The notes beneath the pieces are model-generated. The model had not been told where the DNA came from. It saw only the letters and a list, made by a program, of their open reading frames with translations, and did not search any database. A stretch of DNA of 64,000 nucleotides from the NCBI GenBank assembly GCA_019321725.1, contig CM033108.1, forward strand, positions 13,410,060-13,474,059, read 5' to 3'. Shown here piece after piece: positions 37,800 through 48,515 of this stretch; the stretch's first letter is position 1, and the number at the start of each line of letters is the position of its first letter. The stretch is from Paulownia fortunei. Taxonomy: Eukaryota > Streptophyta > Magnoliopsida > Lamiales > Paulowniaceae. A program made the translations under genes and the position numbers.

Positions 37800-39243
37800 T
37801 GGCTGAAAATTGATCTACAAGCAAGAACTTGAAGTAAATAGAAAGGTGGTGACCTACAAAGCATGACTAGTTGTGAAAAATTATACTTAGCAGTAAGGAA
37901 TTGATTATAAGGAAACCTTTTTACCAATAGTGATGCTTAAATCCATTCAGATATTGCTTGCTACATCGGCATATTATGACTATGAGATATAACAAATGGA
38001 TATGAAGACTATCTTCCTTAATGAGAACATTAAGAAATCTAAATAAGGCAGTCTGAGGGCTTCATATTTAGAGGGAGCGAGCAAAAGGTTTGTAAACTCC
38101 AGAGATCCATTTATTGACTAAAGCAGGCTTCTCGAAGTTGGAACATCTGGTTTAATAAGACAATCAAAACATTTGATTTCCATAAAAACCTGGATAAACC
38201 TTGTATCTATAAGAAGATTAGTGGGAGTGCAGTTACATTTGTTTTGTTGTACGTTGATAACATCCTACTCATTGAGAATGATGTAAGAATGTTGTAGTCA
38301 ACAAAGACTTGATTATCTAACCAATTCTTCATGAAGGATTTGGGAGATGCATCCTTCATCCTTAGTATAAAGATCTACGGAGATAGATCTAGAAGGATGA
38401 TTGGGTTATCCCAATCCACATACATAGATAAGATGCTAAAGAGGTGTAGCATGGAGGAATCCAAGAGGGGATTCATGCCAATGAGTCATGGCATCTCTCT
38501 CTCAAAGTCTTTATCACTAAGACTCCTGATGAGAAAGAAAGGATGACTCGCATATCTTATGTATCCGCTATTAGGAACATAATATATAGTACGCTCTGTA
38601 CGAGGCCTGATGTCGCACATGCTCTGAGTATCACGAGTAGATGTTAATCCAATCTAGGTGAAGAGCATAGAAAAGCTGTAAAGATAATCCTAAAGTACTT
38701 GAGAAGGACTAAGGATATCTTCTTTGTATAAGGCAGTGGGGAATTGAAATTAGAAGGTTATACCAATTTTAGTTTCCAGTCGGATAAAGAAGAAACCAAG
38801 TTAATATTTGGATTTATATTCACCATGAATAGTATTGTGGTTAGTAAGGAGAGTTCCAAGCCAGAGACGACATAAACTCCACCACTTAGGCTGAATATAT
38901 CACTGCACATACAACGATTGAAACTATTTAGATAAGGAACTTCTCTAAGAGTTCGGTATATTTTAATCAATTGTTTATTTAGAATTGCTATATTACGACA
39001 ATAATGGATCTATTACACAAGCAAAGGTGTCGAGGTCTCATTAATGATCTAAGCATATCATGAGATAATACCACCTAATTAGAGAGATCATTGATAGAGT
39101 CGATGTTGTAGTTGATACGTCACCTCAACAAAAAATATAACAAACCCACTGACTAAGCCTTTATCACAACAAGTATTCGATGGACATCTTGAGAAGATGG
39201 GCTTAAACTACATAGGCAATTAGCGCTAAGGCAAGTGGAAGAT
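37800..39243 (+). pseudogene. C2 copia pol remnant (RT to RNase H)
   Basis: A degenerate Ty1/copia pol with many stops and shifts. Recognisable pieces: an RT stretch near 38230-38270, FMKDLGDASFILSIKIYGD (38328 onward), SQSTYIDKMLKRC, then TRPDVAHALSITSRC and ILKYLRRTKDIFFV. The RNase H tail NPLTKPLSQQVFDGHLEKM lies at about 39145-39201, just before the LTR at 39244. Upstream, 37850-38100 parallels 51290-51540 of another copy. Confidence 0.75.
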
Positions 39244-40960
39244 TGTTAGAGTAGTGCCCGGTGTATAAATTAGATTGGACGTCTTTTTACTCTTGTACTT
39301 TGTAAAGACAAACTTATTTTAAACACATTAAATAAAAGGCTCATTCTTTATCTTATGCTTGCACTTCATTTCTGCATGTTTGATAATGTCCCTAAACTAA
39401 AATTAACTATGGGGCATGGTCGTATATATGATGGAGATCTTAAACTAGTTTCAAGTCAAGGGAAATTCGAGATATGACATCGAGTAGCCCAATAAGTCTA
39501 CGCATACGATGCATGCTCGCATTAAGAGAATGCCTCATTCCATGGGCATTGGTGTAGCAATGCTAGTGTACGTATGCGGGGAGAATGCCTCATTCCATGG
39601 GCATTGGTGTAGCAATACTAGTGTACGTATACGGGTGCTTGTTACAAAATTTTTTTACTAAATTGGCCCATCGAAGATTCTTAGTTGGAGCCATTATCTA
39701 TCGAAATAAGAATCTCCAAGATACGATGTTAAACAATTAGTCCTTGGACTTGAGGCACCATAGTAGCCTTGTATACGCCATGTACCATTTTGAAATATAT
39801 TCTGATTACTTCATAATCAAAAAAGGATATGTTTGATGTTGCACTGGCATGCATGGAGGCCAATGAGTGGCCAACATAGAATTCATCACTTGTTAAAGTA
39901 CAAGTAAACCTCCTTTGTTTTCATAGTACAAGACTCTAAGACCTTAGCGAATGTAGGATGAATTTGGATTCATCTTAAGTCATTAGAGCTTCAAATGGAT
40001 TCATAGTTAGGGTTTCGACTCATAATGTTTGCCCTAGACTCAATCAGGAGATTCGATGATAGAAGGACCTTACGTGTATGACATTCGTATTCAAAATCAG
40101 TTCGCACGCTATTTTATCTAAGACTAGGAGTTATGATATACTTGCTAGATATTTTCCATGATTTGTAAGGTTCTTAATATTAAGGATTTAATCTCAAATG
40201 GATTAATTAATTAATTAATTAATTAAAAAAATATTATGCAATAGTTGCAAGTTTGTGACAAGCTTAGGTGTGAACCTAAAGGGTCACACACTATAATGGA
40301 GAGAACCATTTCTTAAACTATAAATTGATGTGCTTTTAATTAGAGTAAAAGTCCAAGCCCATAAATCATGTGGCCTATTTATAGAGGTCCATCAAGCTAA
40401 TTGGAAGACAACAAAAGATAGAGGATTGTTTTGCAAATAGGAAGCAATAGTTATCCAAATATGGCAACTTGATAGAGGTTTTTAATTGATTGAAGGTCAA
40501 TCAAAATCCTCATCACAACTACCAAAATTAAAGATTTTTTGCACATGCTTATTTTGCAAAAATCGATCAACGATTATCCAAGGAAAGGCCAAATATTCTA
40601 AGTAATGTATCTAGACACCTTTTTAGCCACTTCTTGGATTCACAATAGATTTGAAAAAAATCCTAAAGAGAGAGGCATTTTTTTCGCCAAGAAAAACAAA
40701 GAAAGGGAGAGGAGAAATTCTCTCTAGCTCTCTACAAAAATATTCTCTCCATCTTTTTATTCTTTCAAGAGTAATCAAAAATTGTTCATGGTTATTCTAT
40801 AAAACACGATCCTTATTTCCACTAGTTAGATTACAGGTTCTTGTTTCACTCCATAAATGGTAAAGAAAAAAGAATTACCATTACTGGCCAAATAGTAATT
40901 TGGTGGTTTTTGTCCATTCGTGTGGACTTTTCTTTAGAGGAGGTACACTTAAATCTCAAT
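39244..40960 (+). repeat. LTR of the C2 copia element (3' LTR)
   Basis: TGTTAGAGTAGTGCCCGG starts 14 bp after a purine-rich stretch at the end of the pol remnant. The 3' boundary is uncertain. The LTR contains a 55-bp tandem duplication (39526-39580 and 39581-39635) and a TTAATTAATTAA tract near 40205. Confidence 0.6.
39526..39635. repeat. 55-bp tandem duplication in the C2 LTR
   Basis: GAGAATGCCTCATTCCATGG at 39526 recurs at 39581; the two units differ at about two positions. Confidence 0.9.
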
Positions 40961-41408
40961 GAATCTTTTTCATGTTTCATAGCTGGCAATTGATTGCCAC
41001 CAACTCTAGTCAGTCGTAGTGTTGCTAAGGTAAAAATTTAAAACTCTAATAATTGATTATTTTATTTAAAACTTATAAAAACACATGATCAACTAGAGGT
41101 GTATGCTTAAGTGGGTTTGGGCATACTTAATTAAAAAATTTATTTCTCCTGTGCTCAACCTGTAGTATAGCGAACCCGACACTGCCTTAGCCAAGGTCTT
41201 CAGGATCAAGGACTATAAAAATATAAGAGATTCACCTTTCTACTAGATATGTGATGGACCTTTGTTGGCTACTCATTAGCCTCTATACATGAAGATCATA
41301 CACCCAACATAAACCCCTTGTAACTGTTATGCAATCACGGAAATACTTCAGAGCATAAGATGTCATACAAAAGACTACCATAATGCCTCAAGCCGAAGAA
41401 CTAGTTAA
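40961..41408. other. Uncharacterised spacer and a minus C2 LTR fragment
   Basis: 40961-41188 shows nothing recognisable. 41189-41408 matches the C2 LTR in minus orientation (AAGAGATTCACCTTTC; CATAATGCCTCAAG) and is cut by L3; it resumes with GTTAACGCACTA at 51114. Confidence 0.55.
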
Positions 41409-42923
41409 AGTAACACCCTCATTACTACACACATATATATATTTATATATATAATAATTTTGACATGATAAATCCTGTGCGCATGCATGATTTTTTTTTT
41501 CTATAACAACTTAATAAATAATAAACTATTTTTCTCACTCACAAACTAATATATATATACCTGCAGAGGACCCATAACAACCATTTACATACTGATATAC
41601 AGAAAAGTTTTAAAAGTTTTAATACAATAGACTACAAAATCAAATAAGTTAACAACCATCCCAACAAGTTATCATCTATGTACACTGATCCTCAGAACCT
41701 ATAGGAGCTTCAGCCACTCACTCAGTAAGTTCGTGGCTTCAAGTATCATCAAACTCACCTACAATGCATGAACTACGTGAGCTAATACTCAGTCAATGAA
41801 AATCATGCATGCTGAAGAATAATCCAACATAAATGCAATGCATTTCTATGAGATCATGACAAGAATGCAAACTTATGCATAAAAATAGTTCATTCAAAAT
41901 CATTTTCCATCACTGGGCCTTGGCCCACCTACTATGTACTGGATAGAGCTCTTAACAATATCAATAACCACATGGCCATAAATAGATCGACACAGTCCAG
42001 GGGCCATCTTATGGGATCACCAAAGGTCCACCCCCTGTCTTCCCCTGTGACCCTCCAGAAGTCTTCCCACCAGCGGCGTCGATAAGGGCACAGTCAAGTG
42101 GTCCACCCTCTCATGACCACCAGAGGCACACTCCCTATCAACCTCTATGATCCTCCAAAAATTAATACTCGTGGTGCCCCAAATATCATATAAATAAGCC
42201 ACACATGGGCCTCGGTACACTAGTAGTGGCCAACCAAAATATTTTCTTTCTGAAAATAATGTTATGCATGTAAAACCTTAATTGTGAGCACGTGTTATGT
42301 ATGTACGTATAAATATTGATGAATAGCATGTTCAATGACACAATGAATCACATGTCCCATCATCCAAACAACGTATGCACTATAAGATATTTATAATACT
42401 CATCAAGACACTCATCAAGACACAAGGATAACATTAATATAAATAAGCCAAAAAATACTATGCCCATGCATTATAGTTGCAAATGGATTTTCACTTACCT
42501 TTCACCTTTGATATCCTACTGAAGGTTAACAAGATTCTTCTCCCTAACCTTAGATATAATACTAGCCAATATAACAAAATTAACCTAGAGCTAATCTAAT
42601 TAGTTGATCTTGAACCTCTAGAAGAAATTAAAACATTATAATTGACATCATATATAAATCAAGTACCCTACCCAGTCTTATTACATACGTAGTAGATAAT
42701 AGAGAATATGTAGCTCTAAAGATAGAATACCAACCATAAATTTTGTACCTGTTACTACTGATGAGTTTGCCTCAATATTATTTTATACAAAATCTTAAAA
42801 CACATGGCAAGTATTATTCATGAACTACAAAATGAATTATACAACAAATAAAACTTACTGGTATGGTTGTGCTCCACCAGTTTCAAAGGTCATGTACATG
42901 GATAGTCTACAGAACCACAAACT

Positions 42924-42937
42924 GGGCTCTGATATCA
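42924..42937 (-). other. L3 primer-binding site
   Basis: Reverse complement reads TGATATCAGAGCCC, 3 bp from the LTR end at 42941, resembling the tRNA-Met type TGGTATCAGAGC with one mismatch. This fixes the coding sense of the L family. Confidence 0.75.
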
Positions 42938-43682
42938 CTCTCTAACACCCCCCAACACTAAATATAGATATTGGTATAGCAATAATTTTGACAATGTAGC
43001 ACATGTGTGTGCATGTGTGTATATAGATATTTAGTTTTGTCAAATGTAGCACTTTGAGAAACAGTATTTTCACACATATAACCCTTTATATAGAAAAATC
43101 ACCATTTATATAAAAACACAACACCCATCATAGTCATGCTATTCTCAGGTTGATTTACTATCAAATTTCAAGAGTTATATAGGATACGACATCCCAAAGT
43201 TATAATACGAGAGACTAAAAAATAAAAATAATAGTCTTTACTTTCGGAAGAAGTAAGGACATTGTGCATCTTGTAGCACTTTATATATAGTCTGCAATTT
43301 ACATAATAATAATGAATGTAAAAATTAGAATATGCCCACAACACAACCTAATAGGTCGTCATCCATGTACACTGATCCTCAGAACCTGTAGGAACTCCAT
43401 CAGCTTGCCGAGTAAGTCAATGGTATCAAGTATCACCAGACTCACCTACAATACATAAACTATATGAGCTAACACTCAACAATTAAAGATTATGCATGTC
43501 AAAGAATAATCCACAATATCAAGTCATGCATCTCAAAATGCGATGCCCACAATGCTATTCCATGCATCAAAACATTTCTCTCAAAATCATTTCTTTCTTG
43601 GGCCCCTGACCAATGGTACTATCTCATGCACCAAAAAAGAGCTCTGCACATCACCATAATCTAATGGCCAATAATTACAAAA

Positions 43683-43770
43683 GCATGCAAATCCATGCAC
43701 ACTCATACGCATGCAAATCCATGCACGTGAACCTACAAATCTATGCATACAACCATGCAAATCCATGTAT
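43683..43770 (-). repeat. Short repeats with ATGCAAATCCATGCA core in L3
   Basis: Four occurrences of an 11-bp core (TGCAAATCCAT or one-base variants). They are the reverse complement of the array at 48436-48515. Confidence 0.75.
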
Positions 43771-44767
43771 GCTTCGGTGCACTAGTGGTGGTTAGTAAAA
43801 CATTTTCCTTTCTTAGAATCATGACGTCCAATGAAAGATTTATCACAATACTCGTACATGATGAATGTACGTGCCAATGACAATGCCCATGTATATGTAT
43901 GCTCAATGGAGAGCCCTCTACTATGCACATATAATTTATGATATTACATATAATTCACACATCTACTATGTCTATGTGATACCCGAGCCTCTTACAACTC
44001 ACATGGCTAAATATGATTCATGCATTACATGTTAATTTTATATGCTATTTGCATTTCTATTGACATTGCATAATTTATTTCATTTTATACGACATTCTTG
44101 AATATTAAACTTAATTCTGAAGTTCTTGCATGGTATTAGTTATTAAATTTCCTAATCTAAGTAGTTGATTTTATAAGAAGAAAATGAGGTGGATCAATAT
44201 TAGATATAGATGGGATATATAGGTTATAATTTTGGAAGTGTTAAAAGTGTTACTAGTAAGCTTATACGGTTTAATTTGATTTGATCAAGTTATTTCAAAA
44301 GTATATATTTATAAATTAGCATACTTGGGATATTGGACATGATATAATGTGATTTAAGTATCATATTACAAGGCCCATATGTGCATATGATTTTAGAAAT
44401 GCAAACTAGATAATTCTTTAAGAATCGGATGCGAATCGGTTTGGAGATCAAATGAACGGACATAGGAATTACCTATGGGAATGAATGGTGATTAAGATAG
44501 GTTGCAACCAAATAAAAATAGGTGCGACATACAAGATTAGGGCTGCAAGATAAGGGAGAAAATCAGATTTGCTATTCACTTGCCACCTCATGCTTTCTTA
44601 TTAAGCTTAAGCTAACATCTCAAGCTAACACCTCAACCCCTTCACCCTTAAGCAACGACTAGACCCTAATTTCAGCCATTTTCATCTTCCAAACACACAC
44701 CTTAAGGTCTCCAAGTGATCCAATTTGATTCCAAGTCGAAATAAAAGCAAGAAAAGCAAAGGAGAAG

Positions 44768-47065
44768 TGTAATGCCCAATTCTCAATTCTCTCCTATATA
44801 GCCAATAATAAGCATTTTGCATGAATTTGCATCTAATCAATGTGCATTATTGAATTATGGCTTACAAATAGCATGATTGCACGAACATGAATAATTGTTA
44901 TTATATGCTTCAGTTATGATTTAACATGCATTAGTACATGAAATATGAGATCAAACTTTCATTTCTTAATTTAACATATTCCTTAAGTGCCCTTTTTGCA
45001 GTGAAAAGCTCGGTATCTAGGTTAAGGAAGATTGATGTGTTGAATGGCTATGAAATGAATTATTTGTATTGCTCCATACTAGTTATATGCTAAATTAATT
45101 AATTGTCTAAATATTTACTTGAAATATGTTACATTGGCTAAGAACTAAAAGTATGCACAATGGTGCAATTTGATTGGTTGGTTGACTAGGTTGCATAAAA
45201 CCATTCTAAACCGCATTGCACTTGATTATAACACCAAAGCATCAATTTTTGTCATCTCCTAAGCCCATGAACGTGGCTTTTGGCATGAGAAGACACCAAG
45301 CATGATGCAACCAATCATCACCCTCCACTTACCTCTCTTTGAAAGGTCAAAAAAATCATTTTCATCCATATTTCTTGTGGAAGCACCTCAAAAACGACCA
45401 GCCCTTATTCTCCTAAGTTTCTCCCAAATTTCTACACTCTCATACTCACAAAAGTTGAATTCAATCCATAGGAATCCATAGAACACAAGCTAGAACAAGT
45501 TTCCATCCTTTTAAGCTTGAAAACCGTTGATTTTGAAGCTTAAATCCAACTTAATCAAGGTATATTCTTTTTCAATGTTTCTTATGATGAATTTGTAGTA
45601 TCTTGGATGGTTACATGTTTTAGTATGCTTTTGTAGGATTGAAAACTTAAGTAAGTTACACTTGAAGCCAAAACCAAGCTAGTTAAGCTAATTTTTAGCA
45701 AAATTGATAGTCTTGTGAAATTGTTTAATTTACTTGTTTCTATTGATTTTGTAATGCTTATATGGTGTTTGGAAGTTTCTTTGAATGATTGAAAACAATA
45801 GCAATTAGTTTGCTTAATTGAAGGTTAGAATCAATTTAAGTTAGAATCAAGTTTACGTCATTTTAATTCGGATTGTGTTCATGTTTTAGGGGCTGCCCTA
45901 ATAATCATATTTGAATTATTAGTTATTTAATGGCTGCCCTAATGTTTAATATTTTGAATTAGTAGTAAAATATGGAGTATGCATTGTTTTTAAGGTTATG
46001 TAATTGATATGTAATTCTTTACAAAAGATTGAAAAGTGTATATAAACTTTAACTAGAATAGACTAAATGATTTATAAAAAGGATATTAAATGGTACATGA
46101 TTTGATTATGTTAGGCCTTTAACACATCCTATCTTCCAAAGAGATTGGCCTTTTCACCTAGCACAAAGTGGACTTGAGGTAAGTTGAAGCTTTCATTTGG
46201 TGTATCACAAGAATCATATAATGTTTGTTCATGTTTTAATGTGATTGTTGTTGTTTGTCAAATGATGTAATGTTTGATGCATTTATGGTTTATGAAGCGT
46301 GATACTATTAAGAATATAATGAGGTTTTTGAAAAGGAAGTATGGTACTTGATTGATGGTCGGGTAGACGAGGGACGCGGGAGGGACCGGCGGACCCAACA
46401 AATGGTGGCAAATACTTGAGGTTGAAAAACCGGTATAGGAAAGCCACAATGAATGAGATAGAATACGGCTAATACCTGAGGTTGAAAGACCAAGTATGGA
46501 AACCCCGTATTAGTTCTCTTATTGGCCAATCATTATGAACAGGTTCCGAAAACTATGGTCCATCACTATTAGTTAGGTACCACACTTCAAGGGCCCTAAA
46601 GAATGATTTATGAATGAAAATTATTAAATAGAATATTGCATTTAATGATTTATGAGATGTGCATATATGTTATTTGTTATTGCATCAGTTTCACCTTACT
46701 GAGCCTTTAGCTCATTAGATTCATGTGATGCAGGTGGAAATGTACAGGTTTAGAGGTTGACTAAGTCTCTAGAGCGGCCGGACAGAGATTTGTTCATATG
46801 CCATGCTTCGACATGTTTTGTAGTTTATTTTGAAAACATAGTTTTGTTTTTAAATAAGCCGCTCTGTTATGGTTTTGTAAACAGATGTACTCAGTTTTGA
46901 TATATGTATATGGTGTGTTAAAAATGATTCAAGTTCTTTCTCTTATAGCTAAGAATGGGAACTTTTATTAAAAACCATAACTCTAGTAAAGATGAAAAAT
47001 TAACATTTCTTGACTTAACTGTATCAGTTTGTTTAGGCTCTGCAGTTAGGTTAAGGGGTGTTACA
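44768..47065 (+). mobile_element. Ty3/gypsy solo LTR, long (intron-containing) form
   Basis: 2298 bp, TGTAATGCCC to GGGTGTTACA, target duplication AGAAG at 44763-44767 and 47066-47070. It aligns end to end with the reverse complement of the 1747-bp LTRs at 55556 and 61943. About ten differences are seen in the first 350 bases, and there is one 555-bp extra segment (45560-46114). Confidence 0.92.
45560..46114 (+). other. Intron-like segment present only in the solo LTR
   Basis: Begins GTATATTC and ends ATGTTAG; flanks are AATCAAG and GCCTTTAACAC, which are joined directly in both LTRs of the complete Ty3 element. It contains a TATA-like TGTATATAAAC at 46037-46047. Confidence 0.75.
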
Positions 47066-48435
47066 AGAAGTGATTACCATCAAGTTAACCTCAAAATCTG
47101 CATAGGTAACACTTATCTACGGTTTTGCCTTCGGTTTTCAGATTATTATGAATGGTTTTATTGTTTATTAAGCTTTCAATATCTCTTATAAAAGTTTTAT
47201 AAAGTTTTTAGTTAGACTTTGATGCACAAAGAAAGGGTTTTTGATGACATACACTTAATAGGAAATACTTGTGGCAGAAACTGTCATCTTAGTGTTTTCT
47301 TGTGTTTTAGGCTTCAAAAGTGTATGGTATGTTGAATAAAACCTATAATTATTACCATTTACATGACCATATATGATTTAAGAGTATTGGAATGAAGTTT
47401 TATCAGTTGGAAATTGAAATAGAGAATGATATTGGAGAAACACTCAAACTGCCAAAATAGCAAAATCTGTTTTGGTGTGCTGTGAAGGAAACTGAATTAA
47501 GGGAGCTAAATCCATTATTTTTGGTAATATTATGACCTGGTTGTCTCCTTATATATGTTATCTAAGTATGGTGAAAATGTTGGAGTGATTGAATATACTT
47601 AAGGGTGCCAAAACCATTAATGTCATGAAGTGTGCAAAACTGTCACTGTAGGAAACAATCTGTTTCAGTATGTCGTGAAGAGAGCTAAACTTGGAAAGCT
47701 ATATCCGTGATTTTTAGCAATTATATGATATGGTTACATTTATATACATGTTATATAAGTGTGGTAAAAATTTGGGAGTGATTGGATATGTTTAGGGATG
47801 TTTAAAGTATCATGCAACTAAACTTGACAGCAAGAAAATATGAGAATGTGAATCTGCCACATTTGATCACTTAGCATGTTTCAACCTAGACATGTGGCTA
47901 TTGAGTGTTAACAATTAGGTACATGCTATTAGAGTTATAATACTTCAATTACATGATGTTTGCATGTATTTAAGATGAGAAATTGAGGTATTTGAGGGGC
48001 TATATTGGGTTCTAGTTTGTGAAAGCTTGATTGTTAGCTTATAGCTTGGTGTTTAAGGTCTAGTATGAGATTTTGTGCTTTCAACTTGCCAAATTGGGAA
48101 TGGTGCTTGATGTTGGGTAATATTACAGGCTATTTTACATCTAAGGTTGGAGAGGAATACTAAACAAATTTAGACTAAGCCACCAACCAAGTGAAAGGTA
48201 AGTAAAGATTCATTTGCAACTACAATGCATAGACATAGTAGACGTGTGAATTATATGTAATATCATAAATCATATGTGCATAGTAGAGGGCTCTCAATTG
48301 AGCATACATACATGGGCATTGTCATTGGCACGTGCATGCATCATATACGCGCATTGTGATAAATCTTGCATTGCACGGCATGATTGTGAGAAAGGAAAAT
48401 ATTTTGCTGACCACTACTAGTGCACCGAAGCATGT

Positions 48436-48515
48436 ATGGATTTGCATGGTTTATGCATGGATTTGCAGGTTCGCGTGCATGGATTTGCATGCATATGAGT
48501 ATGCATGGATTTGCA
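48436..48515 (+). repeat. Four spaced copies of ATGGATTTGCA in L4
   Basis: Exact 11-mers at 48436, 48457, 48479 and 48505 (spacing 21, 22 and 26). They are embedded in CATGCA/TGCATG steps. One copy is visible in L1 at about 16-26. Confidence 0.85.

Noticed and set aside
37673..37927. Open frame crossing the N gap
   Set aside because: It exists only because Ns are read through; the two sides belong to different elements.
46258..46529. Overlapping minus-strand open frames beginning MANKRTNTGFPY and MWLSYTGFST, repeated at 56096-56367 and 62483-62754
   Set aside because: They recur only because all three sites are copies of the same Ty3 LTR; they overlap one another in two frames and show no domain. 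LTR homology explains the conservation.
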